64,000 nucleotides of DNA from Pseudolabrys sp. Root1462 (GTDB lineage Bacteria; Pseudomonadota; Alphaproteobacteria; Rhizobiales; Xanthobacteraceae). The notes under the pieces are model-generated. The model did not search any database. It saw only the letters and a list, made by a program, of their open reading frames with translations, and was not told where the DNA came from. Made by a program: the position numbers and the translations under genes. Position 1 is the first letter of the stretch, and the number at the start of each line of letters is the position of its first letter. The stretch is from the NCBI RefSeq assembly GCF_001426945.1, contig NZ_LMFS01000001.1, forward strand, positions 2,061,120 through 2,125,119. Direction: 5' to 3'. Below, piece after piece: positions 18,255 through 26,169 of the stretch.

Positions 18255-19421
18255 TCAGCTTGCTTCCGCCTTGTCCTTCTGCGCCACGGGCTTGTTGCCG
18301 GGACGCGGACTGACCTTGCTGCCGTTCGACAGTTGCAGTTGACCATCGGTGACGACGGTTTCGCCGCCCTTGAGCCCAGAGGTGATGATCGACACATCGC
18401 CGACCTGTCGCTCGACCTTCACCGGCTGAACCTTTGCCTCATCACCGACAACGACGAAGACAAAGCTGCCCGTCTGGCTGACCTGGACGGCGGGCGATGG
18501 CACCACCACCGCCTCCTCGCTGCGCAAGGTCATCTCCGCGGTCACCAGCGTGCCCGGCCACAAAAGTTCGTCGGTGTTCGGCATCGTCGCGCGCAACGTC
18601 GCCATGCCCGTCGTCGAGTCGACGGTGTTCTCGATCATCGAGACCTGACCTTGGGCGCGCTTGGTCTGGCCCGGGATCAGCACCTGAACCGTGGCGGTGC
18701 CCGCCGAGATCGCCTCGCGGAGCGCCGGAAGGTTCTTTTGCGGCACGGTGAAGGACACATACACCGGCGCCATCTGGATGATGGTCGCCATCGGCTGCGT
18801 GTCAGCCTGGCGCACGAAATTGCCGACCTTGACGTTGGCGGCACTGATCACCCCGGTAATCGGCGCGGTGACGTCGCAGTACGAACGCTGCGCCTTGAGA
18901 TTGTCGAGGGTGCCCTGATCCGACTTGATGGCAGCGGTGAAGACGTCCGCCTGTGTCTTGGCGTTGTCGAGATTGACGGTCGGCGTCGCGGATTTTGCCA
19001 CCAGATCGGTATAACGCTGGACGTCGCGTTGCGCGCCGGCGAGTTGCGCCCTGTCGCGCGCGAGGTTGCCCTCGGTCACGGTGATCAGTGCCTCGGTGAC
19101 GCGGCAGTCCAGTGTGAACAGCTTCTCGCCCTTAGTCACATGGGCGCCGTCGGCGAAATGAACGCCGGTGATATTGGTGTCAACACGCGCTTTAAGCGCG
19201 ACACTGGCGATCGGGGTCACTGTTCCCAACGCGTCGAGGCGCACCGGAACTTGCTTGCGCTCGGCTTTACCGATTTCGACCGGCACGGGGCGCGCAGCCT
19301 GGGCACGCACGCCCTGCGCGTGGGCGTCGCCCTTGTCAGCGGTCCAGAGTCCCCTTGCGAACACCGCGACGCCGATCAGGGCGAGCACGGCCACGCCAAA
19401 GAGCCATTTGCGTTTCGTCAT
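18255..19421 (-). CDS. RND efflux periplasmic adaptor (membrane fusion protein)
   Basis: A 388-residue adaptor linking the RND permease to an outer-membrane channel. An N-terminal anchor (WLFGVAVLALIGVAVFA) is followed by the lipoyl half-motifs (VALKARVDTNITGVHFADGAHV and a later ANVKVGNFVRQ), a coiled-coil hairpin between them (about residues 110-180), a beta barrel and the membrane-proximal domain (VPSPAVQVSQTGSFVFVV). It is the first gene of the efflux operon. The upstream region, shared with the divergent xthA, holds a perfect 12-bp palindrome that may be an operator; no regulator gene is adjacent. Confidence 0.93.
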   Translation of the reverse strand: MTKRKWLFGVAVLALIGVAVFARGLWTADKGDAHAQGVRAQAARPVPVEIGKAERKQVPVRLDALGTVTPIASVALKARVDTNITGVHFADGAHVTKGEKLFTLDCRVTEALITVTEGNLARDRAQLAGAQRDVQRYTDLVAKSATPTVNLDNAKTQADVFTAAIKSDQGTLDNLKAQRSYCDVTAPITGVISAANVKVGNFVRQADTQPMATIIQMAPVYVSFTVPQKNLPALREAISAGTATVQVLIPGQTKRAQGQVSMIENTVDSTTGMATLRATMPNTDELLWPGTLVTAEMTLRSEEAVVVPSPAVQVSQTGSFVFVVVGDEAKVQPVKVERQVGDVSIITSGLKGGETVVTDGQLQLSNGSKVSPRPGNKPVAQKDKAEAS

Positions 19422-19540
19422 TCTCGTTCTTCGACCAACCGGGTTTCAATTCCCCACCCCCGGCCGCTCTCCCTCTGCTCGGTCTATCCCCGCCCAAAAT
19501 AATGGACTTTGGCGCCGCATTGGACGCCTGTGTATCATAT

Positions 19541-19552
19541 TAACGCGCGTTA
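19541..19552. promoter_or_regulatory. Perfect 12-bp palindrome between efflux operon and xthA
   Basis: TAACGCGCGTTA lies 120 bp upstream of both the adaptor start (19421) and xthA (19663), in an AT-richer stretch (ATCATATTAAC...). Size and position fit a TetR/MarR-type operator, but the only evidence is the symmetry. Confidence 0.35.
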
Positions 19553-19662
19553 TGGCACTTCCCTGCGGCGGTCTGGTAAACACCGTAAGCTATTTATTTC
19601 GCCCGTGTTTATGTGCTCTTTACGCGGCGAAGGTCAAAACATACCCGCCGGAACCATCCGCA

Positions 19663-20451
19663 ATGCGAATAGCCACCTGGAACGTCAACTCGATTCGTCA
19701 GCGCCTCGACAGCCTGCAGGCCTGGCTCAAAGAGCGGTCGCCGGACATCGTGTGCCTGCAGGAGATCAAGTGCCAAGACGAAGCCTTCCCCCGGGAGGTC
19801 TTCGAGGCCATGGGTTACAATGTCGCAGTTCACGGCCAGAAGACATTTAACGGCGTCGCCCTGTTGTCCAAACTGCCCTTCGACGAGGTGGCGCCCGGGC
19901 TGATCGGCGACGAGGCCGATGTACAGGCCCGCTTCCTCGAGGCCCTCGTCTCGACCAAAACCGGCGTCGTCCGGGTGGTCAGCCTGTATCTTCCGAACGG
20001 CAATCCTGCTCCCGGCGAGAAGTACGATTACAAGCTGCGTTGGATGGACCGGCTGATCGCCTTCGCGCGCGAGCGTCTCAAGCTCGAGGAGCCGCTGGTG
20101 CTCGCCGGCGACTACAACGTCATCCCGGCGGCGCTCGACGCCAAGCGGCCGGAAATCTGGGTGAACGACGCGCTGTTCCTGCCGCCAACCCGCGAGCGGT
20201 TTCGCGCGCTGGTCAATCTCGGCTTCACCGATGCCATCCGTGCGGTGAACGAAGATGGCGGCGTTTACAGTTTCTGGGATTACCAAGCCGGCGCCTGGCA
20301 GAAGAACGACGGCATCCGCATCGATCATCTGCTGCTGTCGCCGCAGGCCGCCGACCGGCTCACCGACGCCGGCATCGACAAGCATGTACGCTCTTGGGAC
20401 AAGCCGTCGGATCACGTGCCTGTCTATGTCGATCTGGACATCGATCGCTGA
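19663..20451 (+). CDS. xthA: Exodeoxyribonuclease III
   Basis: AP endonuclease/3'-exonuclease of base-excision repair, 262 residues. Motifs of the exonuclease-endonuclease-phosphatase fold: MRIATWNVNSIRQRL (Asn), CLQEIKCQDEAFP (metal-binding Glu), SLYLPNGN, VLAGDYNVIPAALD (GDxN), FTDAIRAVNEDGGVYSFWDY, GIRIDHLLLS and SDHVPV at the end (catalytic Asp-His). The ATG at 19663 begins exactly at the conserved N-terminus; the longer upstream frame is non-coding. The gap to the glycogen synthase gene on the same strand is 88 bp. Confidence 0.95.
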   Translation: MRIATWNVNSIRQRLDSLQAWLKERSPDIVCLQEIKCQDEAFPREVFEAMGYNVAVHGQKTFNGVALLSKLPFDEVAPGLIGDEADVQARFLEALVSTKTGVVRVVSLYLPNGNPAPGEKYDYKLRWMDRLIAFARERLKLEEPLVLAGDYNVIPAALDAKRPEIWVNDALFLPPTRERFRALVNLGFTDAIRAVNEDGGVYSFWDYQAGAWQKNDGIRIDHLLLSPQAADRLTDAGIDKHVRSWDKPSDHVPVYVDLDIDR

Positions 20452-20539
20452 CGCGATTTCAAAATATTCTCACAACTGCTGGAACGAATGTTGCAGTGCA
20501 CGGTTGCTGATCCCGAGCGGGGTTTGGGCAACTTATCAA

Positions 20540-21961
20540 ATGACACTGCGTATACTTTTCGCGACACCGGAACTCGAAGGTCTCGTCCAAGTCGGAGGCC
20601 TCGCAGCGGTGTCCGCCGCGTTGCCGCGAGCGCTACGGCAAAAGGCCGACACGCGGATCGTCATTCCCGGCTATCGCAGCGTGCTAAAGAACTTAGGGCC
20701 GATCGATGTGATCGGTTCTTGTGCAGCCTTTGCCGATCTTCCGGGCTGTTCGATTGCCCGCTCCAAGACGGCCGACGGCACCACGCTCTATGTCGTGCTG
20801 TCGCCCGAACTGTTCGAGCGTGAAGGCGGCCCCTATACCGACGATCGCGGCCGCGACTGGGTGGACAACGATGTCCGCTTTGCCCGCTTCGCTCTCGCGA
20901 CTGCCCAATTAGCGAGCGGCGCCGTCGATAAGGAATGGTCCGCCGATCTGGTACACGCCAACGATTGGCCGACCGCCTTGGTGCCAGCGTATCTCGCCTG
21001 GCAAGGCAGCCATCTTCCAACCGTGCTGACGATCCACAATCTCGCTTACCAGGGCCTGTTCGGCCGCGACACGCTCGGCCGCATCGGCGCGCCTTCGAGC
21101 GCCTTCCAGATCGAAGGCCTCGAATTCTATGGCAAGGTTTCCTTCCTCAAGGGCGGGCTCGTCTATGCTTCGCATCTGACGACGGTGAGCGAAACCTACG
21201 CCCGCGAGATCACCACGCCGGAATTCGGCTGCGGCCTCGAAGGGCTGTTGGCCAAGCGCTGGCGCGACCAGGAACTGACCGGCATTCTCAATGGCATCGA
21301 CGACACCTGGGATCCGCGCACCTGCCCTGGGCTGACGCAGCCGTTCGAGGCGGGCGATTGGCGCGCCCGCAGCATGAACAGTAACCAGGTCCGCAAGCAG
21401 TTCGGGCTGGCACTGTCACGCGGCCCGCTGTTCGGGCTCGTGGCGCGGCTGGTCTACCAGAAGGGTCTCGATCTCGTGCTTGCCACCGCGGAAACGATCA
21501 TCGCGTCGGGCGGCCAGATCGTCATTATGGGCCGTGGCGAACCCGAAATCGAACAAGCGCTGAGCAACGCGCAGAAGCAGCGGCCGAAGGACATGGCGGT
21601 GGCGTTGCGCTTCGACGATGCCGAAGCGCGCATGATCTTCGCCGGCAGTGATTTCTACTTGATGCCGTCGCGGTTCGAACCCTGCGGCCTGAGCCAGATG
21701 TACGCGCAGCGTCTCGGCTCGCTGCCGATCGGGCGCAAAACCGGCGGCCTCGCCGAGACCATCAATGATGGCCAGACGGGTTTCTTGTTCCGGGATTCGT
21801 CGTCGGAATCGCTGCTCGGCGGCATCTGCCGGGCCTTTGCCGCCTTCGGTCAGAAGAACCGGCTCAACAAGATGCGCGAAGGCGCCATGGCCAAGTCGTA
21901 CGATTGGGCAAAATCGGCAGGCAGCTACCGCTCGCTCTATAACCGTCTGGCGGCCGCCTGA
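20540..21961 (+). CDS. glgA: Glycogen/starch synthase, divergent (GT5)
   Basis: ADP-glucose-type glycogen synthase of 473 residues, normal length. GT5 features: start RILFATPELEGL, catalytic-domain WSADLVHANDWPTALVP, TIHNLAYQGLF, FLKGGLVYASHLTTVSETYA, ILNGIDDTWDPRTC, RLVYQKGLDLVL (phosphate-binding Arg and Lys) and PSRFEPCGLSQMYAQRLG carrying the catalytic Glu. Odd point: the conserved K-x-G-G-L near the N-terminus, whose Lys contacts ADP-glucose, reads QVGGL (Gln17). Other glg genes are absent, so the gene stands apart from a glycogen operon. It could use another donor or act on another glucan; the fold assignment is secure, the exact reaction less so. Confidence 0.85.
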   Translation: MTLRILFATPELEGLVQVGGLAAVSAALPRALRQKADTRIVIPGYRSVLKNLGPIDVIGSCAAFADLPGCSIARSKTADGTTLYVVLSPELFEREGGPYTDDRGRDWVDNDVRFARFALATAQLASGAVDKEWSADLVHANDWPTALVPAYLAWQGSHLPTVLTIHNLAYQGLFGRDTLGRIGAPSSAFQIEGLEFYGKVSFLKGGLVYASHLTTVSETYAREITTPEFGCGLEGLLAKRWRDQELTGILNGIDDTWDPRTCPGLTQPFEAGDWRARSMNSNQVRKQFGLALSRGPLFGLVARLVYQKGLDLVLATAETIIASGGQIVIMGRGEPEIEQALSNAQKQRPKDMAVALRFDDAEARMIFAGSDFYLMPSRFEPCGLSQMYAQRLGSLPIGRKTGGLAETINDGQTGFLFRDSSSESLLGGICRAFAAFGQKNRLNKMREGAMAKSYDWAKSAGSYRSLYNRLAAA

Positions 21962-21972
21962 GACCAGCCAGC

Positions 21973-22815
21973 CTATTCGCGGCGGCTTTCCATCCAGCGC
22001 TTGAGGTACACGAGCGCCAGCGCGCGCTCGTCCTCGGTCGACTGCGCATAGGCGCTGTCATAGAGCTTGGCGACCCAGGTCTCATCGGGGCTCGCCCGCG
22101 ACGCGTCGCGCGCCAGCGTCAACCACATCAGGCCGCGCGCCGCCTGTCGCGGCACATGATCGCCCGAGAACAACATGGCCCCGAGCATAGCCTGCGACTT
22201 GCACTGGCCCTTCTGCGCCGACAGCCCGAACCAACGCGCCGCGGTGCGCGGATCGTGCGGCGCACCGTTGCCGTTGAGATAGAGCCGCGCCAAATAATAC
22301 TGCGCGTCGGCGTCGCGGAAATACGATGCGGCGTAGTCGAACATCTGCCGCGCGCGCTCAGGCTCCGCCTTTATCTTGGTGTTCGGAATGCCATCGAGAT
22401 AGTAGTGGCCGAGCGCGACGAAAGCCGAGGCGACGAAGCGCGATTGCGGCCCGTCGGGATTGTCGTCGGCGTGATTGGCGGCGATGCTGCGGAAGTATTC
22501 GAAAGCCTTGAGATCGTCTTGCGCAACGCCATCGCCGGCCTGATACATACGGCCGAGCTTCCACTGCGCCACGGCGTGACCGCGCTCAGCCGCATATTCC
22601 AGCGAGTGCAGCGCCTTTTCCTTGTCGCCCGTCTTGAGCCAGTGCGCGCCGGAACGGAACGCCTCGTCCATCGACTTCAGCGCGGGCGGCGCCGCCGCCA
22701 CGACGTCGTCATCGGACTTCGTGCCGTCGAATGCGAGCGCCGGCGCAGCCACGACCGCGAGGGTCAGGCCGACACCGAGCGTTGCCAAACGCAAATATGC
22801 GTCAGCTGTCCGCAT
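21973..22815 (-). CDS. exoR: ExoR-like periplasmic Sel1-repeat regulator
   Basis: A 280-residue exported protein: Sec signal peptide ([18 protein letters not shown]) and then Sel1/TPR-like repeats, such as [61 protein letters not shown] and [15 protein letters not shown]. Repeat order and the C-terminal [10 protein letters not shown] match ExoR of rhizobia (about 268 residues), which represses the ExoS/ChvI system in the periplasm until it is degraded. Its start lies inside the 3' end of ilvD (14-bp overlap), so expression is tied to ilvD, unless there is an internal promoter. exoS/chvI are not in the window. The assignment comes from remembered ExoR sequence, not from a search. Confidence 0.8.
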   Translation of the reverse strand: MRTADAYLRLATLGVGLTLAVVAAPALAFDGTKSDDDVVAAAPPALKSMDEAFRSGAHWLKTGDKEKALHSLEYAAERGHAVAQWKLGRMYQAGDGVAQDDLKAFEYFRSIAANHADDNPDGPQSRFVASAFVALGHYYLDGIPNTKIKAEPERARQMFDYAASYFRDADAQYYLARLYLNGNGAPHDPRTAARWFGLSAQKGQCKSQAMLGAMLFSGDHVPRQAARGLMWLTLARDASRASPDETWVAKLYDSAYAQSTEDERALALVYLKRWMESRRE

Positions 22816-24526
22816 AGCACTCCTTCTCCGCCGCCCCGCCCGGATGCGTCACGGCGCCGTCGACGGCCGGACCGACCTGCTGCGCATATTTCCAGAGGTA
22901 GCCCGAGGTCGCGTGGTTCTCCCGGGGATGCCAGTCCTTCTTGCGCGCAACGAATTCTTCGTCCGTCAGCTTGACGTCGATGGTGCCGTTGACGGCATCG
23001 ATCGTGATGATGTCGCCGTCCTTGACGAGCGCGATCGGGCCGCCGACCGCCGCCTCAGGCCCGACATGGCCGATGCAGAAGCCGCGCGTCGCGCCGGAGA
23101 AGCGGCCGTCGGTGATCAGCGCCACCTTGCCGCCCATGCCCTGGCCGTAGAGCGCTGCCGTGGTCGACAGCATTTCGCGCATGCCCGGACCGCCGCGCGG
23201 ACCTTCGTAGCGGATGACGAGAACTTCGCCTTCCTTGTACTGTTTGTTCTTCACGGCTTCGAAACAGGCTTCTTCGCCGTCGAAGCAACGCGCCGGGCCG
23301 GAGAATTTGAGTTCGCTCATGCCGGCGACCTTCACGATCGCGCCTTGGGGAGCAAGATTGCCCTTGAGGCCGACAACGCCGCCCGTCGCGGTGATCGGCT
23401 TGTCCGCCGGACGTACGACGTCCTGGTTCGGATTCCACTTCACCGACTTCAGGTTCTCGGCAATGGTACGCCCGGTCACAGTCATGCAGTCGCCGTGCAG
23501 GAAGCCGTTGTCCAGCAGGGTTTTCATCAACAACGGTATGCCACCAACCTCGAACATGTCTTTGGCGACATAACGGCCACCCGGTTTCAAATCTGCGACA
23601 TAAGGAGTCTTTTTGAAGATTTCGGCGACGTCGAACAAAGTGAACTCGATGCCACATTCGTGCGCGATGGCGGGTAGATGCAGCGCAGCATTGGTCGAAC
23701 CGCCGCTCGCCGCGACCACCGCCGCCGCGTTTTCCAGCGCCTTGCGCGTGACGATATCGCGGGGCCGCAGATTGAGCTGCAGCAGTTCCATGATCTTTTC
23801 GCCGGCCAAGGTGCAGAACTTGTCGCGCATTTCGTAGGGCGCCGGCGCGCCGGCCGAGTAAGGCAGCGCGAGACCGATGGCCTCCGACACCGTCGCCATG
23901 GTGTTGGCAGTGAACTGGGCGCCGCAAGCGCCCGCCGACGGACAGGCGATCTGTTCCATCGCATCGAGGTCTTCGTCGGAGAGCGCGCCAACCGAATTCT
24001 TGCCGACCGCTTCGAACATGTCCTGCACAGTGATCGGCTGGCCCTTCCAGGAGCCGGGCAGGATCGAACCGCCATAGATGAAGATCGACGGCACGTTCAT
24101 GCGCACCATCGCCATCATCATGCCGGGCAGCGACTTGTCGCAGCCGGCGAGACCGATCAGCGCGTCATAGCCGTGGCCGCGCATTGTCAGTTCGACGGAG
24201 TCGGCGATGAGGTCGCGCGAGGGCAGCGAGGCGTACATGCCGGCATGGCCCATGGCGATACCGTCGGTCACGGTGATGGTGCAGAATTCGCGCGGCGTAC
24301 CACCGGCGGAGGCGACACCCTTCTTGGCGGCCTGGGCCTGGCGCATCAGCGAAATGTTGCAGGGCGCGGCCTCATTCCAGCAGCTCGCCACGCCGACGAA
24401 CGGCTGGTGGATCTGCTCCTTGGTCAGGCCCATCGCGTAGTAGTACGAACGATGCGGCGCACGAGCCGGACCTTCGGTCACATGCCGGGAAGGAAGTCGC
24501 GATTTAATATTGGTCTTGGCGTCCAT
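22802..24526 (-). CDS. ilvD: Dihydroxy-acid dehydratase
   Basis: Fe-S dehydratase of valine, leucine and isoleucine synthesis, 574 residues as expected. Cluster-ligand motifs [12 protein letters not shown] and [16 protein letters not shown] are present, along with [14 protein letters not shown] and the C-terminal [17 protein letters not shown] start it at ATG 24526 ([15 protein letters not shown]); the frame stays open another 700 bp upstream but has no family similarity. The 294 bp before it, up to the divergent glycosylase gene, should hold its promoter; I see no attenuator with a branched-chain-residue leader peptide. The 3' end overlaps exoR. Confidence 0.96.
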   Translation of the reverse strand: MDAKTNIKSRLPSRHVTEGPARAPHRSYYYAMGLTKEQIHQPFVGVASCWNEAAPCNISLMRQAQAAKKGVASAGGTPREFCTITVTDGIAMGHAGMYASLPSRDLIADSVELTMRGHGYDALIGLAGCDKSLPGMMMAMVRMNVPSIFIYGGSILPGSWKGQPITVQDMFEAVGKNSVGALSDEDLDAMEQIACPSAGACGAQFTANTMATVSEAIGLALPYSAGAPAPYEMRDKFCTLAGEKIMELLQLNLRPRDIVTRKALENAAAVVAASGGSTNAALHLPAIAHECGIEFTLFDVAEIFKKTPYVADLKPGGRYVAKDMFEVGGIPLLMKTLLDNGFLHGDCMTVTGRTIAENLKSVKWNPNQDVVRPADKPITATGGVVGLKGNLAPQGAIVKVAGMSELKFSGPARCFDGEEACFEAVKNKQYKEGEVLVIRYEGPRGGPGMREMLSTTAALYGQGMGGKVALITDGRFSGATRGFCIGHVGPEAAVGGPIALVKDGDIITIDAVNGTIDVKLTDEEFVARKKDWHPRENHATSGYLWKYAQQVGPAVDGAVTHPGGAAEKECYADS

Positions 24527-24820
24527 AGTACTTTCGGGCCCCCGCCCCATTTCAGCGCCGCCGGTTGCGTGCCCGACAAGCTTTGTCGCCAGAAGCAAAA
24601 CTCCAATTCCAACCGGCCGCCCCAAATGAGGACGTCCGCCGCGCTCGAATTCCAGAATTGCCGCAACGGTTTGCGCCGCAACTTGGAAGCCTTCGATGTG
24701 GTTGAAGGGTATGGCCAAATCGCGGCGTGGCGAGCCATCATTGGCTGCCAGAGCTTGATTGTTCCTTAAGTGTTGCAAGCCGGTCACAGAAGTCCGGCCT
24801 CCCGAAGGCATAAGAGTTAA

Positions 24821-25390
24821 ATGCCCCCCCGCCTGACCCGTAAATTCTTCAATAGATCCGTGCACGAGGTTGCGCCCGAGTTGATCGGCGCGACGCTCCT
24901 GGTGAACGGCGCCGGCGGCGTCGTCGTCGAGGTCGAGGCCTATCACCACACCGACCCGGCCGCGCACAGCTACCGTGGCCCGACGCCGCGCAACGCCGTG
25001 ATGTTCGGGCCACCGGGCTTTGCCTATGTCTATCGGTCCTACGGCATCCACTGGTGCCTGAATTTCGTCTGCGAGGCCGAAGGCTCCGCCAGCGCCGTCC
25101 TCATCAGGGCCCTGGAGCCAACCGCGGGGCTTTCGGCGATGCGGCGACGGCGCGGCCTGGAAGATGAGCGCGCCCTGTGCTCCGGCCCCGGCAAACTCTG
25201 CGAGGCGCTCGGCGTCACCATCAAGCACAATGCCATGCCGCTTGACCGGGCGCCCTTCGAATTGCGGGCGCGCGCAGCCGAGCCCGACATCGTCAAAGGC
25301 GAACGCATCGGCATCACCAAGGCTGTCGAACTGCCGTGGCGCTATGGGCTCAAGGGGTCGAAGTTCTTAAGCAAGCCGTTCAGGGCTTGA
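24821..25390 (+). CDS. 3-methyladenine DNA glycosylase (AAG/MPG family)
   Basis: Alkyl-adenine glycosylase of the eukaryotic-like MPG fold, 189 residues. Typical elements: [39 protein letters not shown] with the catalytic Glu, [27 protein letters not shown] with the base-flipping Tyr, [11 protein letters not shown], and [14 protein letters not shown]. It removes alkylated purines to start base-excision repair, the pathway to which the nearby xthA also belongs. The last 11 bp overlap the end of the convergent epimerase gene. Confidence 0.93.
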   Translation: MPPRLTRKFFNRSVHEVAPELIGATLLVNGAGGVVVEVEAYHHTDPAAHSYRGPTPRNAVMFGPPGFAYVYRSYGIHWCLNFVCEAEGSASAVLIRALEPTAGLSAMRRRRGLEDERALCSGPGKLCEALGVTIKHNAMPLDRAPFELRARAAEPDIVKGERIGITKAVELPWRYGLKGSKFLSKPFRA

Positions 25391-26096
25391 CGCGGAAGTC
25401 CGGCTTGAAGCCGAGTTCGCGCCGGGCCTTCTCGCTCGACAGCGCCGGATCGTCGTCGGCAACATTGTAAATGCCGGGCTTGGCCTTGGTCAGCGCCAGC
25501 GCGGTGGCCTGGGCGGCGCCGTCGATATGCACCGACGGCGGCCGCGACGGCCGGGCAGACCAGGTGCCAGGGCCGTAAAAGAAGCCATAGCGGAGTACGA
25601 CGCCTTCCGGCATTGCCAGCACCGCCTGCTCGAGAGCCTTAACGCCGTCGATGGTCGTCGCCGCGGCGCCCTCGGCCGGCGCCAGTGGATCGCTCTCGGT
25701 GCGAGCGCGCGGGCCCGGCTTGTAAAGCCAGGCGACACTCTGCGCGATCATGCGGGTCACGCCGGCGGCTTTGGCCGCGGCCACGAGATTAGTGGTGCCC
25801 TCGACGCGAATGCGCGCGTTACGCGCCAACCCCTCCTGGTATTGCGGTGTGCCGGGGGCGAAGGCCAGGTCGGTGAGTTGATGGATGATGGCGTCGGGCC
25901 GTGCCGCCGCGACGGCAGCCGTCAGCGCCGCCGCGTCGAAGACATCGACCACGACCGGCTGGGCGCCGAGCTTGATGATGGCCTCGGCCTTGTCGGCCGA
26001 GCGCGTGGTCCCGACGACCGTGTGGCCGACGGCGAGCAGCAACGGCGTAAGACGCCGCCCGATCGCGCCGCCTGCGCCAGCGAAGAACACTCTCAT
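25380..26096 (-). CDS. NAD(P)-dependent epimerase/dehydratase-like SDR
   Basis: A 238-residue Rossmann-fold protein with the dinucleotide-binding [10 protein letters not shown] at the N-terminus, the D-x-x-D-like [10 protein letters not shown] turn, and a downstream SVAWLYKPG where extended SDRs carry the catalytic Ser-Tyr-Lys. It is shorter than typical extended SDRs (about 300), with a trimmed substrate domain. Substrate unknown. A poly-T hairpin about 30 bp upstream probably separates it from valS. The 3' end overlaps that of the convergent glycosylase. Confidence 0.8.
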   Translation of the reverse strand: MRVFFAGAGGAIGRRLTPLLLAVGHTVVGTTRSADKAEAIIKLGAQPVVVDVFDAAALTAAVAAARPDAIIHQLTDLAFAPGTPQYQEGLARNARIRVEGTTNLVAAAKAAGVTRMIAQSVAWLYKPGPRARTESDPLAPAEGAAATTIDGVKALEQAVLAMPEGVVLRYGFFYGPGTWSARPSRPPSVHIDGAAQATALALTKAKPGIYNVADDDPALSSEKARRELGFKPDFRVKP

Positions 26097-26125
26097 GCCG
26101 GTGATCTCAGCAGCGCTTTAGGGTC

Positions 26126-26165
26126 AAAAAGAGGTCGGCGCGCGTTTTTGTTGGCTGCGCCGGCC
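26126..26165 (-). terminator. Probable terminator after valS
   Basis: Read on the minus strand just after the valS stop: GGCCGGCGC and GCGCCGACC can pair with one mismatch, followed by TCTTTTT. The loop is A-rich (15 nt). The imperfect stem lowers confidence. Confidence 0.4.
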
Positions 26166-26169
26166 CGAG

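Noticed and set aside
24527..25228. Upstream extension of ilvD to 25228
   Set aside because: DHAD begins at [11 protein letters not shown]; the extra residues have no similarity and overlap the divergent glycosylase gene.
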